Numbered from the stretch's first letter, positions 25,707 through 34,592 are shown. The stretch is 64,000 nt of DNA from Chryseobacterium suipulveris (GCF_022811685.1 NZ_CP094532.1:2443501-2507500); one strand, 5' to 3'. The notes: a model not told the origin generated them from the letters alone. A program made the numbers and translations.

Positions 25707-25916
25707 TTAGCAACCGCAGCTATCTCCTTCCTTATCTTTAATTCCGAATTTCTCCAGAATATTTCCTAGCAAACACCAGTTGGTAAATGCCGATTGGAAA
25801 AGGTTTGCACCTACAAAACCGGTTAACCAGAACCAGTTCTGGTTCACATAGATTCCTAATAATAAGCTTGCCAAAATCATGGTTCCGGCTACGGCGTGAA
25901 TTGTTCTTGTTTTCAT
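25707..25916 (-). CDS. DUF2892 (YgaP-like transmembrane) protein
   Basis: A 69-residue membrane protein with two hydrophobic helices (AVAGTMILASLLLGIYV and FWLTGFVGANLFQSAF), then the FTNWCLLGNILEKFGIK signature and a Cys-rich tail (DSCGC). In E. coli YgaP the same membrane module is fused to a rhodanese domain; here the rhodanese is a separate gene 6.5 kb upstream under the same type of operator. It is the last gene of the efflux operon, 18 bp after the PII-like gene. Confidence 0.88.
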   Translation of the reverse strand: MKTRTIHAVAGTMILASLLLGIYVNQNWFWLTGFVGANLFQSAFTNWCLLGNILEKFGIKDKEGDSCGC

Positions 25917-25934
25917 ATATTTTAATTTTAATTG

Positions 25935-26240
25935 TTAAGCAAAATTTTCGAGGGCCAACGTCGCAATATGTATTTTCGATTGAAATTCCTGTTTATTATT
26001 GAAGCGCTGAATTCGTTCATAAATCAAATCCACAAAATTGTCGTCCACAAAAACGGTGAACATTAGTGAATCACTTTCTGCAATACCTGATGAGAACCAG
26101 TTTTCTGAAGAAAGACTTCCGCCATTGATTTTAAATCCCTTTACTTCGGAATAGGAAAAAACCTTTACTCCGGAATGAGTGAGGATGTCTTTGATGTTTT
26201 TTTCGAATTCGTGTATCGCTGTAATTAATAGTAGTTTCAT
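25935..26240 (-). CDS. Small PII-like protein in the RND efflux operon
   Basis: A 101-residue cytoplasmic protein with no signal peptide. The spacing of secondary structure resembles PII/CutA-like ferredoxin folds: MKLLLITA strand, KVFSYSEVKGF (compare the SEVRGFG strand of PII), FTVFVDDNFVDLIYERI (compare VPDELVDEVVEAI), and a final KIHIATLALENFA strand. Small PII-like (DUF3240-type) proteins are known in heavy-metal RND operons, so regulation or sensing for the pump is plausible. This is inferred from pattern, not strong identity. Confidence 0.6.
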   Translation of the reverse strand: MKLLLITAIHEFEKNIKDILTHSGVKVFSYSEVKGFKINGGSLSSENWFSSGIAESDSLMFTVFVDDNFVDLIYERIQRFNNKQEFQSKIHIATLALENFA

Positions 26241-26309
26241 TGTTTTGAATTTTTTTTGAAAACCCTGCCGGAATTTGACTTCCGGCGAGGTCTTCTCATT
26301 AAAAATAAA

Positions 26310-29300
26310 CTATGGTGTTTTGTTTTTTACCTGATCATCAGAATCTGCAGCCGGTTCATCAACCGGAGACTCTTCAATTATAGATGTTCCGGGGTAATCG
26401 TATTCAGAAGCCATTTCGGCATGAATCTTTTCCCATTTCTTTTTCTCCGTCATATAATAAATCAACGGAACAACTAACAACGTAAGCACTGTAGATACGA
26501 TTGCTCCGAACACCAGTGAAATTGCCAATCCCTGGAAAATAGGGTCGAACAGGATAATTACTGCTCCAATCACTACCGCTCCTGTCGTTAAAAGAATTGG
26601 CGTAGTTCTTACGGCACCTGCATCGATAATCGCCTGTTTCATCGGTACTCCTTCGTTCAGACGGATTTCGATAAAGTCGATGAGCAGCACCGAGTTCCTT
26701 ACCATAATTCCGGCAAGAGCAATCATTCCGATGAATGAAGTTGCGGTGAAGAATGCGCCCAACATCCAGTGTCCAAGAACAATTCCTACGAGTGACAGAG
26801 GAATGGCTACCATCATCACAATCGGTGTTTTGAAGTTTTGGAACCAACCTACAATCAACATATAAATAATGATGATTACTACGGCAAATGCTGCTCCCAA
26901 ATCACGGAAAACTTCTAGTGTAATCTGCCATTCTCCGTCCCATTTTACGGTGTAGTTGCTTTCATCTTTCGGCTGCGCCATATACAGTTCGTTCAGTTCG
27001 TAACCTGCCGGAAGCTGAATATTCCTCAGTTTTTCTTCCATTCCAAGGATGGCATAAGCCGGACTTTCAAGATCTCCTGCCATATCTGCAAGCACATAAA
27101 CCACGCGTTTTTGGTCTTTACGGTAAATGCTTTTTTCAAGCTCAGTTCTTTCAACTTTCGTGATGTCGCTTACAGGCATCATATTGCCCATTTGCCCTTT
27201 CACTTTTAGTGAAGTAATTTCCTGAAGCGTTGATTTATCTGAATTCTCCAGTTTCATCACCATATTCACCGGCTGATTGGATTTTTCGTCATACAGCGTC
27301 GAAATCGAATGTTCGCCAAGAAGATAAGTAAGATTTCCAACCAATTGCTGTGGTGCAATTCCGTTCAGCATCGATTTTTCATTGTCGGCGATAATTTTGA
27401 ATTCCGTTTGAGGTGCTTCCACCATCCAATCGACATCTACAACATCCTCTGTTTTATTCAGAATCTTCTGAACCTCATCTGCAATTCTTACCTGCTCCTC
27501 ATAATTCGGGCCGTAAACTTCAGCCACAATAGTTGATAATACCGGTGGTCCAGGCGGAACTTCAACAATTTTGATATTGGCATTGTATTTTTTGGCAATT
27601 TTCTGAATTTCAGGACGAATCATTTTGGCCACATCGTGCGACTGTTTTTTTCTTTCACCTTTATCCAAAAGATTGACCTGAATATCTGCCGTGTTGCTCG
27701 CTCCACGCATATCGTAGTGACGAACCAATCCGTTGAACGTAATCGGTGCCGATGAACCCACATAATTCTGATAGTTCACCACTTCCGGAACGGTTCTCAG
27801 ATATTGAGCTACATCTTTAGTAACGGCCGCCGTTTTCTCAAGCGTTGTTCCTTCCGGCATATCAATTACCACCTGAATTTCATTCTTGTTATCGAACGGA
27901 AGCATTTTCACCGCTACCCATTTCGTGAAGAATGACAACATTGAAATCATCAGAAGAACTCCTGTAATTCCAAGCATTGTCCAACGTTTTTTACCGCTGT
28001 CAAGCAATGGCTGTTCGATTTTTTTATACCATTTGTAGATGAAAGTTGTTTCGAGTCCCTGCTCTTCTTTATGCTCCTGATCGTCTTTTACTTTGAGCAA
28101 ATGATAACCTAAATAAGGTGTAATCGTCAAAGCAATAAACAGTGAAAGCAACATCGCAATCGAAGCACCAATCGGCATCGGCGACATATAAGGCCCCATC
28201 ATTCCGGACACGAATGCCATCGGAAGAATCGCAGCAATTACGGTGAAGGTTGCTAAAATCGTAGGGTTCCCCACTTCATTAATCGCATAAATGGCGGCCT
28301 GCTTAAACGGCAGTTTCTTCATGTGGAAATGCCTGTGCATATTTTCGGCGATGATGATACTGTCGTCCACCACAATTCCCACCACGAAAACGAGGGCGAA
28401 AAGCGTAATTCTGTTCAGGGTATACCCAAGGAAATAATAACTGAAAAGCGTGAGTGCAAATGTCAGCGGAACTGAAAGGAACACGACCAAACCACCTCTC
28501 CATCCCATGGCAAGCATCACTAAAATGGTCACCGCAATAATCGCCACAGCAAGGTGAAGCAACAGTTCAGATACTTTATATGAAGCCGTTTCACCATAGT
28601 TTCTCGTCACTTCTACGTGAACATCATTTGGAAGTAAATTCTTTTTTAAACCATCAACTTTAGTTAAAATTTCATCAGAAATCTTCATTGCATCGGCACC
28701 TTTCACTTTCGAAATTGCCAATGTCACTGCAGGATACTCTGCCTGATTTTTCTGTCCGGCTTCTGTATGTTTTCCGAAGCCCATACTCACATAATTGGCA
28801 GGTGTCGAAGCGCCGTCAACTACTCTTGCAATCTGCTTCAAATAAACTGGCATATTTGCGGAAGTCCCTACCACAAGGTTTTCTACATCTTCTTTTGAAG
28901 TCAGGAATTGTCCTGTAGTCAACAGATATTCTTCATCATTGCTCACGAAACTTCCACTTTGGGAACTTCCGTTGTTCGCCTGAATCATCTGCATCACGGA
29001 AAGTGCATCTACATTACTTTCCGCCATTTTTTCCTTGTCGAGAATCACCTGAAGCTGTCTCGGCTGTCCGCCAATCACATTCGTGAGCGAAACATCTTTT
29101 ACTTTTTTGATTTCCGAAGCGAGTTCTTCCGTCATTTGGCGAAGCTGATAACCGTCGTAGTTTTCACTCCAAAGCGTGAGTCCCAACATCGGAACATCGT
29201 CGATAGAACGGGTTTTTACAATCGGTTCATAAACGCCTTTCGGGAACATCATTTTGTTCTTCATCAACTCATCGTAGAGTTTTACGTAAGAACGTTCGGT

Positions 29301-29615
29301 ATCTTCGCCCACGTAGAACTGCACAATAATCATCGCTCTGCCGTTCATTGCCATTGCGTGAACGTGCTCTACGCCTTTGATGTTTGAAATAATTTTTTCA
29401 AGAGGTTTTACCACGCGGTTTTCCACTTCCGAAGGGCTTGCTCCGGGATAACCCACCATTACATCGGCCATCGGAACAATGATCTGTGGTTCCTCTTCTC
29501 TTGGTATCAGTGTCGAACTGTATGTACCGATAATCATCAACGCAATCATCAACAGAATGGTGAGTTTTGAATTGATGAAAAATTCGGCAATACGTCCTGC
29601 GAATCCTTTTTCCAT
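26310..29615 (-). CDS. RND efflux transporter permease (AcrB/CusA superfamily)
   Basis: A 1101-residue inner-membrane proton-driven exporter. It has the RND topology: a first helix at about 16-34, a large periplasmic domain, helices 2-6 at about 340-480, a second periplasmic domain, and a final helix group. Helix 4 carries the proton-relay aspartate pair in FVVGIVVDDSIIIAENMHRH. The N-terminal LIPREEEPQI and SEVENRVVKPLEKII motifs match the wider HME/HAE group. The extra C-terminal tail is acidic. Substrate is unclear; it could be metals, organic compounds or toxic thiols. It sits in the tolC-adaptor-RND operon. Confidence 0.93.
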   Translation of the reverse strand: MEKGFAGRIAEFFINSKLTILLMIALMIIGTYSSTLIPREEEPQIIVPMADVMVGYPGASPSEVENRVVKPLEKIISNIKGVEHVHAMAMNGRAMIIVQFYVGEDTERSYVKLYDELMKNKMMFPKGVYEPIVKTRSIDDVPMLGLTLWSENYDGYQLRQMTEELASEIKKVKDVSLTNVIGGQPRQLQVILDKEKMAESNVDALSVMQMIQANNGSSQSGSFVSNDEEYLLTTGQFLTSKEDVENLVVGTSANMPVYLKQIARVVDGASTPANYVSMGFGKHTEAGQKNQAEYPAVTLAISKVKGADAMKISDEILTKVDGLKKNLLPNDVHVEVTRNYGETASYKVSELLLHLAVAIIAVTILVMLAMGWRGGLVVFLSVPLTFALTLFSYYFLGYTLNRITLFALVFVVGIVVDDSIIIAENMHRHFHMKKLPFKQAAIYAINEVGNPTILATFTVIAAILPMAFVSGMMGPYMSPMPIGASIAMLLSLFIALTITPYLGYHLLKVKDDQEHKEEQGLETTFIYKWYKKIEQPLLDSGKKRWTMLGITGVLLMISMLSFFTKWVAVKMLPFDNKNEIQVVIDMPEGTTLEKTAAVTKDVAQYLRTVPEVVNYQNYVGSSAPITFNGLVRHYDMRGASNTADIQVNLLDKGERKKQSHDVAKMIRPEIQKIAKKYNANIKIVEVPPGPPVLSTIVAEVYGPNYEEQVRIADEVQKILNKTEDVVDVDWMVEAPQTEFKIIADNEKSMLNGIAPQQLVGNLTYLLGEHSISTLYDEKSNQPVNMVMKLENSDKSTLQEITSLKVKGQMGNMMPVSDITKVERTELEKSIYRKDQKRVVYVLADMAGDLESPAYAILGMEEKLRNIQLPAGYELNELYMAQPKDESNYTVKWDGEWQITLEVFRDLGAAFAVVIIIIYMLIVGWFQNFKTPIVMMVAIPLSLVGIVLGHWMLGAFFTATSFIGMIALAGIMVRNSVLLIDFIEIRLNEGVPMKQAIIDAGAVRTTPILLTTGAVVIGAVIILFDPIFQGLAISLVFGAIVSTVLTLLVVPLIYYMTEKKKWEKIHAEMASEYDYPGTSIIEESPVDEPAADSDDQVKNKTP

Positions 29616-29629
29616 AATATTTTTGAGTT

Positions 29630-29686
29630 ACGAGTTCCGGGTTTCGGGTTCCGAGTTATCTCGAACCACGTATCCCGTATCCCGAT
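29630..29686. repeat. GTTTCGGGTTCC-type degenerate repeat in the RND operon spacer
   Basis: Short repeats (GAGTTCCGGGTTTCGGGTTCC, and a GGTTCCGAG-TTAT-CTCGAACC hairpin) fill the spacer between the adaptor and RND permease genes. The same sequence style recurs at 49447-49535 and 55165-55259. Confidence 0.55.
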
Positions 29687-29687
29687 A

Positions 29688-30773
29688 TTATTTTGTGGTT
29701 ACTTTTGCGCCGTTAAACAATTTTCCGCTGGCGGAAACGATGTAAGGTTCTTTTGCGTTCAGTCCGGAAAGAATTTCAACCTGGTCGCCCATATCTTTAC
29801 CGGTTTTTACCCAACGCAACATTGCGGTATTGGCTGAACTTACGGTGTAAACACCTGTCAATTGTCCGTTTTCAACCAAAGCAGATTTCGGAACGGTCAC
29901 CGACTGCTGGAAATCCTGATTCACGCCACCACTTCTTTTGAAAGGAAACTGCACATTTACATACATTCCCGGAAGGTAATCTCTGCTCTGCGGAACATTG
30001 ATTTTCACTAAATACTGTCCACCGGTGTTGGTCGCGGAAAGACTGACTTCAGCAACATTTCCCACCACTTCTTTGTTGGTAGACTTCATCAAAACTTTTA
30101 CCGGCATTCCGGATTTGATTAAAGTAATATCCTGCTCAGAAACCAACACTTGTGCCTGAAGATTTCCTGAACTTTCAATCGTAAGAATCGGCATTCCCGG
30201 ACTTGCCATGTCTCCCTGACTTGCATATTTTGCCGTTACCACACCTGAAATCGGAGCAGAAATATTGGTATATCTTCCCTGCGCGTTGACTTCGCTTTTC
30301 ATCATTCCTGCAGCATCCAGACCTGCTTTTGCCATTTCGTAGCGTGCACGCATATCGTCGAGCTCCTTCTGTGAAGCACTTTCGTTATTGTATAAATTCT
30401 GGAAACGCTGATAATCTTTCGCAGCGATATTATAATTGGCCTGTGCTTGCGCAATCTGTGCGTTTGCCTGACCTCCTTTTGCCTGAATATCAGTACTGCT
30501 AATGCTTACCAAACCTTCTCCGGCACGAACGAAATCGCCCACATCGGCTCGTAAGCTGGTGATGTGTCCCATCACTCTGGTTGAAATATTTACTGAGTTT
30601 TTGGCAACAAGTTTTCCGCTTGCACCGGCAAAACCAAGTGCATCGGTAACGCCTGAATTGCTTAAGGTAACATGAATCGGTTTGGAGTTATCGGCAATTT
30701 CTTTTGGATCGGATGAGCAACTGCCGAGAACGGCTGATCCAAGGATTAAGGGTAGATAAATATGTTTTTTCAT
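29688..30773 (-). CDS. RND efflux periplasmic adaptor (membrane fusion protein)
   Basis: A 361-residue lipoprotein (lipobox LGSC, C19) that links the RND pump to the outer-membrane channel. It has the usual order: a lipoyl-like half (VGDFVRAGEGLVSISS), an alpha-helical hairpin with A/Q-rich heptads (about 95-150), the second lipoyl half (ISAPISGVVTAKYASQGD), and a beta-barrel domain (LVSEQDITLIKSGMPVKVLM). It lies between the tolC and RND genes of the operon, with a 237-bp spacer towards tolC. Confidence 0.93.
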   Translation of the reverse strand: MKKHIYLPLILGSAVLGSCSSDPKEIADNSKPIHVTLSNSGVTDALGFAGASGKLVAKNSVNISTRVMGHITSLRADVGDFVRAGEGLVSISSTDIQAKGGQANAQIAQAQANYNIAAKDYQRFQNLYNNESASQKELDDMRARYEMAKAGLDAAGMMKSEVNAQGRYTNISAPISGVVTAKYASQGDMASPGMPILTIESSGNLQAQVLVSEQDITLIKSGMPVKVLMKSTNKEVVGNVAEVSLSATNTGGQYLVKINVPQSRDYLPGMYVNVQFPFKRSGGVNQDFQQSVTVPKSALVENGQLTGVYTVSSANTAMLRWVKTGKDMGDQVEILSGLNAKEPYIVSASGKLFNGAKVTTK

Positions 30774-31010
30774 AAGAGATTATTTTTTAATTTTTTACTA
30801 TTCATTCTTTTGTCTTGAAACAAAAGAATCAAAAATTCAAGACTGGATTCTCGGCTAAAATTTTAAAGACTTTCCTAAAATTTCCAAAACTCGGGCGGGA
30901 ACTCGATTTGTTGGATTAAAGAAGATTTTTGCCGCCACTCAAACAGTGGAAATTTTTTAACGGAAACTCTTCAAAATTTCTTAACACCTCCGAATCCTAG
31001 GTCATTTCTA
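30774..31010. other. 237-bp spacer in the efflux operon with a hairpin
   Basis: No gene. It contains a 10-bp inverted repeat ATTCTTTTGT-CTTGAA-ACAAAAGAAT (30804-30829), and the rest has the look of a dispersed intergenic element (segments such as CTCGGGCGGGAACTCGA and CACCTCCGAATCCTAGG). Transcription from tolC must cross it to reach the adaptor gene. Confidence 0.45.
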
Positions 31011-32315
31011 TCAGTTAAGAAATTTGAAATATTCCAAAGCTGTATTGTATTCGAAAATTGCTTGTTGATATTCCAATTCCTTTTTGGACATTAAGGTTTC
31101 AGCATTCAAAATATCGCTGGCTTTTTCAAGTCCCTGAGCATAACGGTTTTTACGGATTCGGTATGCTTCCGCACTTTGTTCCCACGCCTGTTTGGTAAGA
31201 TTTACCTTGTTATCGGCATCCAAAACCTGTCGGTAAGATTTGTTCAGTTCGAGCTCGCTTTGCTTTTGGTATTGCTTGATTTCAGTTTGAGATTTCAGCA
31301 GTTCGGCTTTTTGTTTTTCGATTTCAGATTTCGATTTCATTCCGTCGAAAACATTCCAGGAAACCTGAACGCCTACCAAATAACCGTTGGCACCAAACTC
31401 ATAAGGTCTATTATCGTGCAGTTCAAAACTTCCGAAAGCATTTACTCTCGGCAAAAATTTCGCTTCAGATGATTTAATTAAATGATCGTAAGCTTCTAAT
31501 GATTTTCTGTATGCCTGAAGATCTTTTCGGTCAACATTCAGTTTCGGGTTTTCCTGAAGGATATTCTCCTGATGGGTCAGTTTTTCGGTAGGTTCAAATA
31601 CTTTTCCTTCCGCATTTTCATCCAACAGAAAATAAATATAATCTGATTTATTTCTCACATTCGATTTGGCGAACTGAATTTGGCTTTCAATCTCAGCAAC
31701 ACGAACATTCATATCCAAAACATCCGATTTCTGAATCATTCCGTTTTTATAATAATTGTCAATCACCTTTTTGTTGGCAAGGACCGTTGATTTTGCTTCT
31801 TCCAAAACTTCAACAGCTTTATACGCCATCTGCAGCTGCATATACGCTTTGTTCAGTTCAAATTTCAGGTAATCTTCAGTTCTTTCTTTCTTCAGATTCA
31901 GCACGTCCACTTTCACTTCGCCAGCTTTCTTCATATAGACTGCATCTTTGTTGAATATCGGTTGCTGAACTTCAAGTTTCGTAGCGAAATTGAAAATATT
32001 GTCCGGACTGTTCAGTTTTGCAGGATTGAAATCTTCCATCACCACACGTTCCTGATTCAGTTTCGAACCGAATGCCATCAAAGGATTATTCGTAGAAATT
32101 CCGGTGTAAGATGCTGTAACATTAGGTAAATACGAGGCTCTGCTCATCAGAAGATCTGCTTTTGCTGAATTAACATCGGCCTCTGCTAATTTTACCTGAA
32201 GGTTTTGTGAATTGATTCTCTGTTCCAAATCTTTTTTGGAAATGCTGATAGTGTCCTGAGCCGAAAACGACAGAAAGGAAAGCACCGCAAGTCCTGTAAA
32301 AAAGGTTTTTCTCAT
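31011..32315 (-). CDS. TolC-family outer-membrane efflux channel
   Basis: A 434-residue exported protein (signal peptide MRKTFFTGLAVLSFLSFSAQ) with two long alpha-helical hairpin repeats of the TolC/CusC type, rich in Lys/Glu/Gln/Ala heptads, and short beta segments (NVTASYTGIS; FLPRVNAFGSFELHDNR). It would form a trimeric duct with the adaptor and RND permease encoded downstream. It is the first gene of the operon and is preceded by the palindromic operator and a TAATTTTG -7 box. Confidence 0.92.
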   Translation of the reverse strand: MRKTFFTGLAVLSFLSFSAQDTISISKKDLEQRINSQNLQVKLAEADVNSAKADLLMSRASYLPNVTASYTGISTNNPLMAFGSKLNQERVVMEDFNPAKLNSPDNIFNFATKLEVQQPIFNKDAVYMKKAGEVKVDVLNLKKERTEDYLKFELNKAYMQLQMAYKAVEVLEEAKSTVLANKKVIDNYYKNGMIQKSDVLDMNVRVAEIESQIQFAKSNVRNKSDYIYFLLDENAEGKVFEPTEKLTHQENILQENPKLNVDRKDLQAYRKSLEAYDHLIKSSEAKFLPRVNAFGSFELHDNRPYEFGANGYLVGVQVSWNVFDGMKSKSEIEKQKAELLKSQTEIKQYQKQSELELNKSYRQVLDADNKVNLTKQAWEQSAEAYRIRKNRYAQGLEKASDILNAETLMSKKELEYQQAIFEYNTALEYFKFLN

Positions 32316-32335
32316 ATTTAGGATTTATTTTGGTG

Positions 32336-32380
32336 CAAAATTATCCTGAAGAAAAAGTGTAGAGCGTAACCTGGGTTACA
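32336..32380 (-). promoter_or_regulatory. Crp/Fnr-type operator and -7 box of the efflux operon
   Basis: CGTAACCTGGGTTACA (32365-32380) contains the 6-bp arms GTAACC/GGTTAC. It lies 21 nt upstream of TAATTTTG (32343-32336, minus strand). No -33 TTG box is present, consistent with activation from a site centred near -41. Confidence 0.75.
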
Positions 32381-32399
32381 TTTTAATCTGAACAGAAAT

Positions 32400-32424
32400 A
32401 AAAAACACGGCTTATTGCCGTGTT
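32400..32424 (-). terminator. Terminator after the rhodanese pseudogene
   Basis: On the minus strand AACACGGC / GCCGTGTT with a 5-nt loop runs into a T6 tract; the stem overlaps the rhodanese stop codon. Confidence 0.82.
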
Positions 32425-32782
32425 ATAAACATTCCTTTGTAAGTGAAAGTGAATGCGAAATCAAATCGGGAGGATTTCCGATGATTTCCAAATCGTTTTG
32501 CTGCCATTTTACAAGTCCGCCGTTGATGTATGAGACATCTTTAAAACCTCTTTCCTTCAGATACTGTGCAGCAGTTTTGCTTCGAAGACCATTATTGCAG
32601 ATCAGGATAAACTTTTAGTTTCCATTAAGTGTTTCCACAATATTTTCAAATTCGCTGAAAGGCAAATTCATTACCCGTTCATAATTGGCTCTGTAAGTGT
32701 CGAATTCAAATTTTTCGCGGATATCGAGAAGAATTCCCGAAGGCAATTCGGAGTGTATTTTAGTAGGACAAATGCTTTTCAT
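32423..32782 (-). pseudogene. Rhodanese-like gene interrupted by an in-frame TAA
   Basis: The minus-strand frame from ATG 32782 reads a single-domain rhodanese for 119 codons, with one internal stop at codon 56 (TAA, 32617-32615) between ETLNGN and KFILICNNGLRSKTA. The catalytic cysteine loop (CNNGLRS) lies after the stop, so a truncated product would be inactive. No frameshift is seen, and both halves are otherwise well conserved (LLDIRE, GFKDVSYINGG). A single base change (AAA to TAA) would explain it, so it is either a recent pseudogene or a sequencing error. It has its own Crp/Fnr-type operator and a terminator. Rhodaneses transfer sulfane sulfur. Confidence 0.85.
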
Positions 32783-32796
32783 ATTCAGATTTTTTA

Positions 32797-32841
32797 CAAA
32801 ATTCCGAATCCTGAAAAGAATAAAGTGTTACCTGGATTACA
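32797..32841 (-). promoter_or_regulatory. Crp/Fnr-type operator and -7 box of the rhodanese gene
   Basis: TGTTACCTGGATTACA (32826-32841) lies 21 nt upstream of GAATTTTG (32804-32797, minus strand), 14 bp before the rhodanese start. The site overlaps the 3' end of the regulator gene by 5 bp. Confidence 0.7.
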
Positions 32842-33466
32842 AATCTTTCAGCAATTTAATCTGATTACGGTACAGAAGCACTTTGCCGTCATTCTCCAGT
32901 TTCTTCAGCATTCTGCTGATTACCACGCGTGAACTCGCCAAGTCGTTGGCAATCTGCTCGTGTGAAACATTGATTACGGTTTTTCCCGTTAAACTCGATT
33001 TTTCTTTTAAATAAGTGAGTAATCTTGTGTCAAGACTGTTGAATGCCACCATATCGAGTGCTTTCAGCATTTCATAGAAACGGTTCTGCATGGTACGCAT
33101 CACAAAATGTTTCCAAGTTGGGTACTGCGACATCCATTTGTCCATATATTCCACAGGAATCATCCACATTTCCACGTCTTCTTCTGCCACTGCCTGAATT
33201 TCGCTTTTTGCCTCCTGCATACAGCAAGTAAAGGTCATTGCGCAACCATCCGCAGCATTCAGATAATACATCAGGAGTTCTTTCCCGTTATCGTCTATCA
33301 TTGAAACTTTAAGAATTCCCTCCAACACAATCGGCATGTAAACAATCGGTTGACCGATGCTAATGATGACATCGCCTTCTTTTGCTGTTTTCAGTTTGCC
33401 AACCTGTAGAAGTTCTTCTACCAATTCGGGCTCAAAAAGGTTCTTTACACTGTCTTTGATTTCCAT
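32837..33466 (-). CDS. Crp/Fnr family transcriptional regulator
   Basis: A 209-residue regulator with an N-terminal cyclic-nucleotide-binding-like beta roll (about 20-130), a long dimerisation helix and a C-terminal winged helix. The recognition region is about 169-191 (SHEQIANDLASSRVVISRML). The roll carries three cysteines, C75, C81 and C82 (GCAMTFTCCMQ), in an exposed-loop position; this is not the Fnr [4Fe-4S] pattern but could be a thiol or metal switch. It lies directly upstream of the rhodanese, efflux and kelch genes whose promoters share a palindrome, so it is the probable activator. The effector is unknown. Confidence 0.9.
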   Translation of the reverse strand: MEIKDSVKNLFEPELVEELLQVGKLKTAKEGDVIISIGQPIVYMPIVLEGILKVSMIDDNGKELLMYYLNAADGCAMTFTCCMQEAKSEIQAVAEEDVEMWMIPVEYMDKWMSQYPTWKHFVMRTMQNRFYEMLKALDMVAFNSLDTRLLTYLKEKSSLTGKTVINVSHEQIANDLASSRVVISRMLKKLENDGKVLLYRNQIKLLKDL

Positions 33467-33534
33467 GCTTCAAAAATAAGGATTATTCGTCATTTCAAAG
33501 AATTCCCTCTTCTGAAAAACCTTCTGAAAAAAAT

Positions 33535-33566
33535 AAAAAAAACCTGAAACGCAGACGCATCAGGTT
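33535..33566 (-). terminator. Terminator after accA
   Basis: On the minus strand AACCTGA / TCAGGTT encloses a 12-nt loop and is followed by a long T-rich tract (T8 then ATTTTT). It lies 24 bp past the accA stop. Confidence 0.78.
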
Positions 33567-33589
33567 CTTTTTGATTTCATAAAATTCTT

Positions 33590-34546
33590 TTATCCCTTAA
33601 ACTGGCCCATTGCGATGAACTTGTCCTGTCTTTGGGTTTCAAGCTCTTTTCCTGTGAATTTTGAAAATGCTTTGATGTTTTGTAGGATTGAAGCTTTCAG
33701 GTGGTCGTAAGCAACCTGCGGTTCGTAATGCGCTCCACCAAGTGGTTCTTCAATAATCCCGTCGATGAACTTTTCTTTCAGCGCGTCTTGTGGAGTAAGT
33801 TTCAGTGCGTTGGCTGCATCTTCTTTATGATCCCAGTTTCTCCATAGAATTGAGGAACAACTTTCCGGCGCAATTACCGTGTACCAAGTGTTTTCGAGCA
33901 TATATACTTTGTTTCCGACACCGATTCCCAAAGCTCCTCCACTCGCTCCTTCACCGATGATATAGACAAAAATCGGAGTTTTGAGCATCGTCATTTCATA
34001 GATGTTTCTTGCGATGGCTTCACCCTGACCTCTTTCTTCGGCTTCCAAACCAGGATAAGCTCCCGGTGTATCGATCAAAGAGATTACCGGAATATGGAAT
34101 TTCTCAGCGAGTTTCATTAAACGCAATGCTTTTCTATAACCTTCAGGATTGCTCATCCCGAATCTTCGGAGCTGCCTTTCTTTTGTGGTTCTTCCTTTTT
34201 GCGTTCCGATAATCATCACCGATTTGCCGTCGATTTTTGCCAAACCTCCAACCATTGCTGGATCATCTGCAAAATTTCTGTCGCCGTGCAGTTCGAGGAA
34301 ACTGTCTTTATCGACAATTCCTTTGATAAAGTCCAAAGTATAGGGACGGTCCGGATGGCGCGATAGCTGAACCCTTTGCCAAGGTGTAAGATTTCCGTAG
34401 ATTTCCTTTTTCTTTTCGATGATTTTGTCCTCGATTTGTGAGCAGGCGAGTTTCACGTCCACCCCACTTTCTTCACCAACGAGCGAACACGTTTGGTACT
34501 GGTCCATCAACTCTTTTATCGGAAGCTCAAAACTTAAGTATTCCAT
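33590..34546 (-). CDS. accA: Acetyl-CoA carboxylase carboxyltransferase subunit alpha
   Basis: A 318-residue subunit that, with AccD, transfers CO2 from carboxybiotin to acetyl-CoA in the first step of fatty acid synthesis. Typical sequence: [20 protein letters not shown], a [13 protein letters not shown] segment, and the crotonase-like oxyanion region [14 protein letters not shown] with [15 protein letters not shown]. Length matches the family. It follows gltX by 46 bp on the same strand; accB-accC are about 9 kb away and accD is not in the window. Confidence 0.97.
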   Translation of the reverse strand: MEYLSFELPIKELMDQYQTCSLVGEESGVDVKLACSQIEDKIIEKKKEIYGNLTPWQRVQLSRHPDRPYTLDFIKGIVDKDSFLELHGDRNFADDPAMVGGLAKIDGKSVMIIGTQKGRTTKERQLRRFGMSNPEGYRKALRLMKLAEKFHIPVISLIDTPGAYPGLEAEERGQGEAIARNIYEMTMLKTPIFVYIIGEGASGGALGIGVGNKVYMLENTWYTVIAPESCSSILWRNWDHKEDAANALKLTPQDALKEKFIDGIIEEPLGGAHYEPQVAYDHLKASILQNIKAFSKFTGKELETQRQDKFIAMGQFKG

Positions 34547-34592
34547 TTTCTTCTTTAAAATAATCTTTCAAATTTAGTAAAATTACCGAAAA

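Noticed and set aside
32415..32618. 67-residue plus-strand frame
   Set aside because: Antisense to the rhodanese pseudogene.
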